Positions 1-6,148 of a stretch of DNA of 6,408 bases are shown here, piece by piece; position 1 is the stretch's first letter, and the number at the start of each line of letters is the position of its first letter. A program made the position numbers and the translations under genes. The notes under the pieces are model-generated. The model was not told the origin of the DNA. It did no database searches and saw only the letters and a program-made list of their open reading frames with translations. Source of the DNA: Desulfobacterales bacterium (GTDB taxonomy: Bacteria; Desulfobacterota; Desulfobacteria; Desulfobacterales; Desulfobacteraceae); the NCBI GenBank assembly GCA_022361095.1, contig JAKSBO010001015.1, positions 1 through 6,408 of the forward strand, given 5' to 3'.

Positions 1-45
1 ATATATTGTACTTACTTTAAACACCCAAAAATATTTTTTTGAATA

Positions 46-75
46 TTAATCGTATTTTACATATGATTTTATAAT
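46..75 (+). promoter_or_regulatory. Putative sigma-70 promoter of the cecR-ybhGFSR operon
   Basis: A perfect -10 hexamer, TATAAT, lies at 70-75. The best -35 candidate at a usable distance is TTAATC at 46-51, with an 18-nt spacer and only 3 of 6 consensus matches. Transcription would then begin near base 82, just before the palindrome at 86-111, so a repressor bound there would block the polymerase at the start point. An alternative pairs TTGAAT (101-106) with TAAAAA (123-128), spacer 16, which would put the operator over the -35 region and leave a leader of only about 12 nt. The DNA is so AT-rich that chance matches are expected. The existence of a promoter in this region is likely, but its exact position is uncertain. 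Confidence 0.4.
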
Positions 76-85
76 TTATTCACTT

Positions 86-111
86 GATTAATTCAATCGA
101 TTGAATTAATC
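86..111. promoter_or_regulatory. Perfect 26-bp palindrome, probable CecR operator
   Basis: Bases 86-111 form an uninterrupted inverted repeat with two 13-base arms meeting between 98 and 99. The core is TTCAATCGATTGAA at 92-105. The symmetry breaks at the next pair outward (85 and 112, both T). TetR-family dimers bind palindromes of this kind, usually next to their own gene, and this one ends 35 bases before the cecR start codon. Autorepression of the operon is therefore the natural reading, though binding is inferred. The site is not followed by a T-run, and in such AT-rich DNA it would make a poor intrinsic terminator. A perfect 26-bp symmetry is far beyond chance, even allowing for base composition. 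Confidence 0.72.
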
Positions 112-136
112 TTCAAGGCAGATAAAAATTCAAATT

Positions 137-142
137 GGGAGA
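137..142 (+). promoter_or_regulatory. Ribosome binding site that decides the cecR start
   Basis: GGGAGA at 137-142 lies 4-5 nt ahead of the GTG at 147-149, an acceptable Shine-Dalgarno spacing. An in-frame TTG at 135-137 would lengthen the protein by four residues, but only AT-rich sequence lies before it and its own codon runs into this site. The GTG start is therefore preferred. Confidence 0.65.
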
Positions 143-146
143 CATT

Positions 147-809
147 GTGGCAAAGAAGGGAAATACCCACGCACCAGGGACCAAAGAGAGATTACTTGAA
201 GCCGCCATAGACGTATTTGGCAGGCACGGCTTTGACTCGGCCACCACCCGGATGATTGCCAAAGCAGGCAACGTAAACATTGCCGCCATTCCCTATTATT
301 TTGGAGGCAAGGGCGGACTTTACCAGGCTGTCATTACCCATATTGCCGGCCACATCAAAAATGAAGCCGGAGATCTGCTTGAACGAATCGGCGGGATGAC
401 CTTCGACCAAGAAGACGGGCCCCAGCAGGCCCGGGAACTTCTCCGGGCTGTTCTCGAACGATTTATTAATTTCATTGCCGGCTCGGAACAAGGGACGCGT
501 TTTGCCAGAATTCTCCTGCGGGAGCAGATGTTCCCAAGTCCTGCCTATGACACCCTTTTCGAAGGGTTCCTGAAACCCGTGCTTGATGCGTTGTCCACCC
601 TGATCATGGCGGCATCCGGCGAATCCGATCCCAGGCAGGCAACATTCAAGGCCATGACGCTCATGGGCCAGGTGGTCATTTTCCGGGTGGCCCGGGAAAC
701 CATTGTCCGGGGGCTTGGCCTTGAAGGGTATTCCCCGGAAGAACTAAAAGAAATCCGCCGGGTGGTTGTAGCCAATGCCCTGGCAATCACTGCACCACCA
801 AGCGAATAG
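147..809 (+). CDS. cecR: TetR-family transcriptional regulator, CecR (YbiH) type
   Basis: This 220-residue protein is a DNA-binding regulator that most likely represses its own operon and responds to a small ligand. The N-terminal TetR helix-turn-helix spans about residues 12-60, with the recognition region around 33-52 (ATTRMIAKAG, then NIAAIPYYFGGKGGLY), the classic TetR_N ending. The C-terminal ligand and dimer domain carries RILLREQ (121-127) and MGQVVIFRVARET (173-185), which resemble the matching parts of E. coli CecR, a protein of similar length. The start is taken as GTG at 147, behind GGGAGA. The gene is first in the operon, 17 nt before ybhG, as in E. coli, where CecR is reported to control ybhGFSR and to affect sensitivity to cefoperazone and chloramphenicol. 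The palindrome at 86-111 is its likely target. The family assignment is firm; the ligand is unknown. Confidence 0.88.
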   Translation: MAKKGNTHAPGTKERLLEAAIDVFGRHGFDSATTRMIAKAGNVNIAAIPYYFGGKGGLYQAVITHIAGHIKNEAGDLLERIGGMTFDQEDGPQQARELLRAVLERFINFIAGSEQGTRFARILLREQMFPSPAYDTLFEGFLKPVLDALSTLIMAASGESDPRQATFKAMTLMGQVVIFRVARETIVRGLGLEGYSPEELKEIRRVVVANALAITAPPSE

Positions 810-826
810 GTCATAAGGAAATTGTC

Positions 827-1840
827 ATGAAAAAAGTATTCCCTATTATCATACTGATTGCCGCGGCAGCAGGCGCTTACATCTATTGGCAGAATCAAAA
901 TGAGAAACAGGATGAAAATGCCGGCGCCTTTAAAGTTTACGGTACAATCGATATTCGTGACACAGCCCTGGCGTTCACCGAACAGGAACGGGTTGAAACG
1001 GTGCTGGTCGAAGAGGGCATGCGTGTGAAAAAAGGCCAGGTACTGGCAAAATTGCGCACCACAAAGCTTGATGCCGGCATAAAGGCGCTGCAGGCCAGGA
1101 TTGCGGCCCAGCAGGAGACCGTGACCAAGCTGGAAGCGGGCAACAGGTCCCAGGAGATCGACCAGGCCCGGGCCGAAGTGCAGGCTGCCCGGGCCCGGGT
1201 GGAGAATGTCTCCCGCAACGTGACGCGCCTCAAGGCCACTTCCCGGTCCGGGGCCACCAGTATTCAGAACTATGATGATGCAAAAGCCCAGTTAAAGGTT
1301 GAAAAAGCCCAGTTATCGGCAAGCCGGAAAGCACTGGATCTGCTTATCGAGGGGCCGCGCAAAGAGGATATCGCCGCAGCCCGCCACCAGCTTGATGCCC
1401 TTGTGGCAGACCTTGACCAGCTTCAGGTACGCCTGTCCGACATGATCCTGTCCGCTCCTGCCGACGGTACCATCCAGTCCAGAATCCTTGAACAGGGAGA
1501 GCTTGCCGGGCCGTCCAAGCCCGCTTTTATCCTGGCGCTTTGTGATCCCAAATGGGTGCGGGCATATATCCCGGAACCCATGCTGGGAAAAATCAATCTG
1601 GGTATGACCGCCCGGATTTTTACGGATACGTTACCCGGTCAGTTCCTGGACGGATGGGTGGGCTTTATTTCTCCCGTGGCGGAATTTACCCCCCGGGCTG
1701 TGGCCACAGAAGATCTGCGCACCCAGTTGGTGTACGAGACCCGGATATTTGTGAAGGACCCGGGGGATATTCTTCGTCTGGGCACCCCCGTAACCGTGGC
1801 CGTGAATGAAAATCAGCCCCGGGCCCGGCCTGCGGACTGA
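827..1840 (+). CDS. ybhG: HlyD/AcrA-type membrane fusion protein YbhG
   Basis: This 337-residue periplasmic adaptor joins the inner-membrane ABC transporter to an outer-membrane channel. An uncleaved membrane anchor or signal sequence spans about residues 5-20, with no lipobox cysteine. The first half of the biotinyl-lipoyl domain follows at about 37-78 (VYGTIDIRDTALAF; EEGMRVKKGQVLAKL). A long alpha-helical hairpin runs from about 80 to 205, and the second lipoyl half lies at about 208-237 (SAPADGTIQSRILEQGEL). The beta-barrel region at about 243-325 contains WVRAYIPE and VGFISPVAEFTPR, which match E. coli YbhG (about 330 residues) closely. The helical hairpin carries two related segments, AGNRSQEIDQAR (104-115) and EGPRKEDIAAAR (175-186). 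The ATG start has AAGGAA at 815-820 with 6-nt spacing. The gene lies 17 nt after cecR. No TolC homologue is encoded in the window. Length and domain order are complete. Confidence 0.9.
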   Translation: MKKVFPIIILIAAAAGAYIYWQNQNEKQDENAGAFKVYGTIDIRDTALAFTEQERVETVLVEEGMRVKKGQVLAKLRTTKLDAGIKALQARIAAQQETVTKLEAGNRSQEIDQARAEVQAARARVENVSRNVTRLKATSRSGATSIQNYDDAKAQLKVEKAQLSASRKALDLLIEGPRKEDIAAARHQLDALVADLDQLQVRLSDMILSAPADGTIQSRILEQGELAGPSKPAFILALCDPKWVRAYIPEPMLGKINLGMTARIFTDTLPGQFLDGWVGFISPVAEFTPRAVATEDLRTQLVYETRIFVKDPGDILRLGTPVTVAVNENQPRARPAD

Positions 1841-1862
1841 TCCGGAAACAGTGGAATACAGT

Positions 1863-3683
1863 ATGAACAGCAGCGCGGCATTGCCAATAACGGCGGAGGA
1901 TGTTGAAATCACGCCCCTGATGCATGCAGACGGTATATGCAAAACATTTGACTCCCCGGGCGGTAAAAAGACCCAGGCCCTGGACGGTATCTGCCTCAAA
2001 ATTTCCCAGGGCCGGGTGACCGGCCTTGTGGGTGCGGACGGTGCTGGGAAGACCACCCTTATCCGCATTGCCGCAGGGCTTTTGGTGCCCACGGCCGGCC
2101 GGATGACCCTGTTCGGTTTGGACACGGTGGACCACAGCCTGGAAATCCAGAGCCGTGTTGGGTATATGCCCCAGAAATTCGGTCTGTACCAGGACCTGAC
2201 CGTGATTGAAAATTTAAGACTTTATGCGGATCTCCAGGGAGTTGCATTAAAAATGCGGCATGACCGCTTTGACAGGCTGCTTGCCATGACCGATCTGGCT
2301 TTGTATACCAAAAGAAGGGCCGGGGCCCTTTCCGGCGGTATGAAACAGAAACTGGGCCTGGCCTGTGCCCTGGTGAAATCCCCTGAATTACTCCTCCTGG
2401 ATGAACCCACCGTGGGGGTTGATCCGGTCTCCCGGCGGGAGCTGTGGAAGATCGTCTATGACCTGGTGGAAAAGGAGCGGATCGGGGTGCTGGTCTCCAC
2501 GGCCTACCTGGATGAGGCGCAACGCTGCGACCAGGTTAAAGTGCTTCACCAGGGACGCCTTCTGGCCCAGGGCTGTCCGGACGACTTTACCGCCGGAATG
2601 CAGGGCCGGGTATTCCTTGCCGCCCCGGATGAACAGATGCGGGCCAGACAGATTTACACCCGGCTGGCAGGCCGGGAAGGTATATCAGACACCACCATCC
2701 GGTCCGGGCGGGTGCGGGTGGCCGTTGACAGATCGTTATCCCCGGAAAATGACAATACCCCGGAGGCTGGAAAGCAAAAAATTGCAACCTTGCTGAACCG
2801 CCCGGACCACACAATAACACCGGCAGACCCGACTTTTGAAGATGCGTTTATGGCCCTGGTCCCAAAGGGCGATGCCCAGCTTCAGACCTCTTCGCCGGCT
2901 CTGGCGACCCCATGGGTCACGGCGCCGCCGTCCGGGGATAACGCGGCTGTCATAACAAACAGTTTATGCAAAAAGTTTGGGGATTTTACGGCGGTTTCCA
3001 ATCTCACCCTTGATGTCTGTCAAGGCGAAATTTTCGGATTACTGGGCCCCAACGGCGCCGGAAAAAGCACCACATTCCGCATGCTGTGCGGCCTTTTACC
3101 CGCCACATCCGGGGATATCCGGGTGGCGGGCCGCAATCTGCGCAGCTCCCGTGCCAAGGCCAGGGCACGCCTGGGATATATGGCCCAGCAGTTTTCACTT
3201 TACGGCCAGCTCAGTGTCACGGAGAATTTTAAATTTTTCGGCAGGGCATACGGGCTTTCCGGCAGCCGGCTCAAAGAGAGAATGGCCTGGGCCTTTACCG
3301 AATTCGGCCTGGATGACTGGCAGGACAAACCGGCCGGGGTGCTTCCCGGCGGGTATAAACAGCGCCTTTCCATGGCCACGGCCCTGCTCCATGAGCCGGA
3401 TATCCTGTTTTTGGATGAGCCCACTTCCGGGGTTGACCCCTTTGCACGGCGGGAGTTCTGGCTGCGCATCAACGGATTTGCCGAACAGGGGGTGACCGTC
3501 ATCGTCACCACCCATTTTATGGAAGAGGCTGAATACTGCGACCGCATGGTGATCATCAGCCGGGGCAAAACCTTGGCCATGGGCACACCCGGGGAGATCC
3601 GGGGCCTGGCCCGGACACCGGAAAACCCGGACCCCACCATGGATGATGCCTTTATCGTTCTTTCCCAGGGAGACCGGTCATGA
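1863..3683 (+). CDS. ybhF: Tandem-NBD ABC transporter ATPase YbhF
   Basis: This 606-residue cytoplasmic ATPase holds two ABC domains in one chain and powers the YbhS-YbhR permease. Domain 1 has Walker A GADGAGKTT (57-65), Q-loop MPQ (Q104), signature LSGGMKQ (156-162) and Walker B LLLLDE (176-181). At its H-loop, STAYLDEA, Tyr215 replaces the switch histidine. Domain 2 has Walker A GPNGAGKST (395-403), Q-loop MAQ (Q442), an altered signature LPGGYKQ (494-500), Walker B ending DE (518-519) and a normal switch histidine, His551, in TTHFMEEA. Each domain ends in a matching motif, DPTFEDAF (322-329) and DPTMDDAF (590-597). Family resemblance to E. coli YbhF (about 578 residues) is strong. The ATG at 1863 has a weak TGGA site 7 nt upstream. 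An in-frame ATG at 1806 would overlap ybhG by 35 nt without a visible Shine-Dalgarno site, and an ATG at 1920 is also possible. The 3' end overlaps ybhS by four bases. Confidence 0.92.
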   Translation: MNSSAALPITAEDVEITPLMHADGICKTFDSPGGKKTQALDGICLKISQGRVTGLVGADGAGKTTLIRIAAGLLVPTAGRMTLFGLDTVDHSLEIQSRVGYMPQKFGLYQDLTVIENLRLYADLQGVALKMRHDRFDRLLAMTDLALYTKRRAGALSGGMKQKLGLACALVKSPELLLLDEPTVGVDPVSRRELWKIVYDLVEKERIGVLVSTAYLDEAQRCDQVKVLHQGRLLAQGCPDDFTAGMQGRVFLAAPDEQMRARQIYTRLAGREGISDTTIRSGRVRVAVDRSLSPENDNTPEAGKQKIATLLNRPDHTITPADPTFEDAFMALVPKGDAQLQTSSPALATPWVTAPPSGDNAAVITNSLCKKFGDFTAVSNLTLDVCQGEIFGLLGPNGAGKSTTFRMLCGLLPATSGDIRVAGRNLRSSRAKARARLGYMAQQFSLYGQLSVTENFKFFGRAYGLSGSRLKERMAWAFTEFGLDDWQDKPAGVLPGGYKQRLSMATALLHEPDILFLDEPTSGVDPFARREFWLRINGFAEQGVTVIVTTHFMEEAEYCDRMVIISRGKTLAMGTPGEIRGLARTPENPDPTMDDAFIVLSQGDRS

Positions 3684-4822
3684 ACCGATTTTTCATGCGC
3701 CTTTTCGGGGTGCTGCGTAAGGAAACCCTTCAAATTTTAAGGGATCCCAGCTCCATTATCCTGGCCCTGGTCATGCCCCTGGTGTTGCTGATCATTTTCG
3801 GATACGGGGTGAGCCTGGATGCTGAACATATCCCCATGGTCCTTGTCAATCAAGATAATGGTTCCATGTCCCGGGAACTTGCAGCACGCTTTGCCGGTTC
3901 CCCCAATTTCAAAATAACGACTGCCGAGAGCATCTCCCAGGCGCAAACCCTTGTCCTGGCCCACAAGGCCGAGGGCATTATCCTTATACAAAATAATTTT
4001 ACGTCAATAGCAAACGGCGCTGCTGGAGGAAGCGGCACAGGCCAGCGCGCCCCGGTCCAGTTGATCATCAACGGAACCGACGCCAACCGGGCCCGGCTCA
4101 TTGAAGGATATATGAAAACCATTGGCGGCAAATGGATATCCGTGCGGGTGGCCCGGGGACAAACGGCTGCAGCCCCCCCGGTCTCCATATCCCAGCGCAT
4201 CTGGTTCAATGAGGCCGCCATCAGCCGGTATTTTCTGATTCCGGGCCTGATTACCTTGATCATGACGCTCATCGGCATTCTTCTCACGGCCCTGGTCATT
4301 GCACGGGAGTGGGAGCGCGGCACCATGGAAGCCATGCTGGTGACGCCTTTGCGAAAGATTGATATCCTCTTGGGAAAAACCTTGCCCTATTATTTTCTGG
4401 GCATGTTCGGCATGGGGCTCTCCGTGGTGGTGGGCACGACGCTTTTCGGTGTGCCGTTCCGGGGATCTGTGTGGGTGCTTGTGGGTCTGAGTTCCCTGTT
4501 CATGCTCACCTGTCTTGGGTTCGGGCTTTTTCTTTCCGCGGCCATTCGGATCCAGTTTGTGGCGGCCCAGACCTCTATCATGGCGGGATATTTACCGGCA
4601 TTTTTTCTTTCCGGCCTGATATTTGACCTTGAATCCACACCAAAATTCATCCAGTTCGTCAGCTATCTTTTTCCGGCCCGGTATTTTGTGACCATTGCCC
4701 ATACCCTGTTTGCCGCCGGGGATGTCTGGCCCGTACTGCTGCCCAATGCCCTGGTGCTGGCGTTTATGGCATTGTTGTTCCTGGGTCTTGCATTTGGCAA
4801 AATATCGAAGCGCCTGGAGTAA
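3680..4822 (+). CDS. ybhS: ABC-2 type permease subunit YbhS
   Basis: This 380-residue inner-membrane protein is one half of the export channel. The layout is that of ABC-2 exporters: a first membrane segment at about 26-44, a large extracytoplasmic domain at about 45-180, then five segments near 184-207, 236-256, 264-288, 296-315 and 350-372. The cytoplasmic stretch AREWERGTMEAMLVTPLRK (208-226) is the conserved region that contacts the ATPase and is nearly the same in E. coli YbhS. Other family-like stretches are KETLQILRDPSS (14-25), PYYFLGM and FPARYFV. A Gly/Ala-rich loop at about 111-124 (ANGAAGGSGTGQRA) in the extracytoplasmic domain looks longer than the E. coli counterpart. The start codon overlaps the ybhF stop as ATGA, with AGGGAG at 3667-3672 inside ybhF, so translational coupling is likely. 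It probably pairs with YbhR. The substrate is not evident. Confidence 0.9.
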   Translation: MNRFFMRLFGVLRKETLQILRDPSSIILALVMPLVLLIIFGYGVSLDAEHIPMVLVNQDNGSMSRELAARFAGSPNFKITTAESISQAQTLVLAHKAEGIILIQNNFTSIANGAAGGSGTGQRAPVQLIINGTDANRARLIEGYMKTIGGKWISVRVARGQTAAAPPVSISQRIWFNEAAISRYFLIPGLITLIMTLIGILLTALVIAREWERGTMEAMLVTPLRKIDILLGKTLPYYFLGMFGMGLSVVVGTTLFGVPFRGSVWVLVGLSSLFMLTCLGFGLFLSAAIRIQFVAAQTSIMAGYLPAFFLSGLIFDLESTPKFIQFVSYLFPARYFVTIAHTLFAAGDVWPVLLPNALVLAFMALLFLGLAFGKISKRLE

Positions 4823-4824
4823 TC

Positions 4825-5946
4825 ATGCAGACCCTGAGACGGCTGACCGCCCTGACATTAAAGGAATTCCTCACCATCATCAAAGACCCCAAAAGCCGTT
4901 TTGTGGTCATTGGGCCGCCCATTATCCAGTTTATTGTGTTCAGCTATGCCGCCACCTTTGACCTGGAAAATGTGCGGTATGCCGTATTTGACGAGTGCCG
5001 GTCCGTGCTGTCCCGGTCATTTCTGGCCGATGTTGAAGGCACAGGGCGGTTCAGGCTCACCGGATATCTTAACCATGCCGGACAGGTGAAAGAAACCATT
5101 GACAATGAAAAATCCCGGCTGGTGATCCACATCGGGCCGCAGTTTGAGGAAAACCTGCGGTCCGGCAGGGCTGCCGAAATTCAAGTCATAGCCGACGGCA
5201 GAAGCCCCAATGTGGCCATGATTGCCATTGGATACCTTGGCACCATTGTGGAAAATTTTAACAACGCTCTTTGGGATCAAGGCCTGGTCCGGGACCGCGG
5301 AACCGGCCTGGCGCTGGTGGAGCGGGCCTGGTTCAATGAAAACCTGAGCAGCCGGTGGTTCATTGTATCCGCCCTGGGGGGCGTGATCAGCACTGTGGTG
5401 GTGGTGATTCTCACCAGTCTCTCCGTTGCCAGGGAGCGGGAGTTCGGCACCTTTGACCAGCTTCTGGTGGCCCCGTTCAGCCCGGTGGAAATCCTGGCGG
5501 GCAAATCCATACCCGGCATTGTCTTTGGCATGCTGGACGCCCTGATCTTTGCCGCGGGTGCGGTGCTCTGGTTTCACATTCCCTTCCGGGGGACCGTCAC
5601 CGCGCTTATGGTTTCCCTTTTGTGCTTTATCATCACCATTGTGGGCATCGGACTGCTGGTGTCGTCTTTGTCCACCACCATGCAGCAGGGGCTTTTGGGC
5701 GCGTTTCTGTTCCTGATGCCTGCAATTACGTTGTCAGGGTTTGCAACGCCCGTGGAAAATATGCCCATGTGGCTTCAGCGGGCAAACATGCTGAATCCGG
5801 TGCGGCATATCATCACAGCGCTTCGCAGGATCTTTCTTGAAGGTGCGGATCTTACCGTGGTCTGGCCCCAGATCTGGCCGCTGCTGATCATGGCGGGCGT
5901 CACCCTGCCCTTGGCAGCCTGGCTGTTCAGACGTCGCTCTGTGTAA
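4825..5946 (+). CDS. ybhR: ABC-2 type permease subunit YbhR
   Basis: This 373-residue inner-membrane protein is the second half of the permease. The architecture matches its neighbour: membrane segment at about 25-43, extracytoplasmic domain at about 44-175, then segments near 178-201, 229-250, 258-282, 288-308 and 347-367. The conserved ATPase-contact stretch is SVAREREFGTFDQLLVAPFS (200-219). TPVENMPMWLQ (308-318) and LNPVRHI (323-329) closely match E. coli YbhR (about 368 residues). It is clearly a diverged paralogue of YbhS, which suggests a heterodimer. The ATG lies 2 nt after the ybhS stop, with GGAG at 4816-4819 inside ybhS and 5-nt spacing, so coupling is likely. It is the last gene of the operon. 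In E. coli the YbhFSR transporter has been reported to act in tetracycline and cation export; whether that applies here is unknown. Confidence 0.9.
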   Translation: MQTLRRLTALTLKEFLTIIKDPKSRFVVIGPPIIQFIVFSYAATFDLENVRYAVFDECRSVLSRSFLADVEGTGRFRLTGYLNHAGQVKETIDNEKSRLVIHIGPQFEENLRSGRAAEIQVIADGRSPNVAMIAIGYLGTIVENFNNALWDQGLVRDRGTGLALVERAWFNENLSSRWFIVSALGGVISTVVVVILTSLSVAREREFGTFDQLLVAPFSPVEILAGKSIPGIVFGMLDALIFAAGAVLWFHIPFRGTVTALMVSLLCFIITIVGIGLLVSSLSTTMQQGLLGAFLFLMPAITLSGFATPVENMPMWLQRANMLNPVRHIITALRRIFLEGADLTVVWPQIWPLLIMAGVTLPLAAWLFRRRSV

Positions 5947-6070
5947 ATAGTTTCTGTAAAAAACGGTCTGTTTTGTTCGGGGTCGAAATTGCATGGGAGC
6001 ATCTATGCCATTGCAGTTTGGATATCATTTTTACAATATCGCCAAAGGGGTCCGAAGTCCCCACCGGACA
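5947..6070. other. Non-coding spacer after ybhR
   Basis: These 124 bases after the ybhR stop have no credible gene. The only open frame here, starting at 5973, runs straight through the hairpin at 6071-6109, shows no family resemblance and has no clear ribosome binding site. A weak stem is possible around 5990-6013 (GCATGG against CCATTGC with one bulge), but no T-run follows it. The stretch is most likely the 3' untranslated end of the operon message. Confidence 0.6.
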
Positions 6071-6109
6071 ACAGCCCCCCTGGAAAAATCTTTTTCCCAG
6101 GGGGGCTGT
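6071..6109. terminator. Strong hairpin between convergent ybhR and pstB, probable bidirectional terminator
   Basis: Arms at 6071-6083 (ACAGCCCCCCTGG) and 6097-6109 pair perfectly over 13 bp. Inside them AAAAA (6084-6088) can partly pair with TTTTT (6091-6095), leaving a very small loop and a bulged C at 6096. The hairpin starts 124 bases after the ybhR stop and 26 bases beyond the pstB stop, as expected for a shared end of two converging units. No T-run follows the base of the stem on either strand, so it is not a textbook intrinsic terminator. It may instead stall polymerase or protect 3' ends from exonucleases. Confidence 0.62.
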
Positions 6110-6121
6110 GCGTAATTGGAT

Positions 6122-6148
6122 AAAAAAGTACCGAATCAGGAGAATTCG
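6122..6148 (-). terminator. Possible weak intrinsic terminator overlapping the pstB stop
   Basis: Read on the - strand, a 5-bp stem (CGAAT at 6148-6144 with ATTCG at 6136-6132, 7-nt loop) spans the end of pstB and is followed after four bases by six T residues at 6127-6122. The T-run is the tract missing from the larger hairpin downstream. The stem is short and AT-containing, so it would be weak by itself, and the match could be chance. Confidence 0.25.

Noticed and set aside
135..137. TTG as the cecR start codon
   Set aside because: It has no ribosome binding site and runs into the Shine-Dalgarno-like GGGAGA that serves the GTG at 147.
1..146. CRISPR, tRNA, riboswitch or mobile-element ends in the leader
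   Set aside because: I saw no spaced direct repeats, cloverleaf, conserved aptamer core or terminal inverted repeats; the only strong structure is the palindrome at 86-111.
1188..1199. Perfect 12-bp palindrome CCCGGGCCCGGG inside ybhG
   Set aside because: It encodes part of an Ala-Arg-rich coiled-coil stretch, and similar GC-rich runs recur across the operon, so codon use explains it.
1686..2135. Long - strand open frames opposite the ybhG/ybhF junction
   Set aside because: They are by-products of GC-rich coding sequence on the + strand. Both overlap well-supported genes and show no recognisable domains.
5017..5577. 186-codon - strand open frame inside ybhR
   Set aside because: It lies wholly opposite a gene with clear ABC-2 permease motifs; its composition (rich in Gly, His, Pro, Gln) is typical of an antisense shadow frame.
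5990..6013. Possible small hairpin just after ybhR
   Set aside because: The stem is short, needs a bulged base and has no T-run behind it; it is no better than expected by chance.
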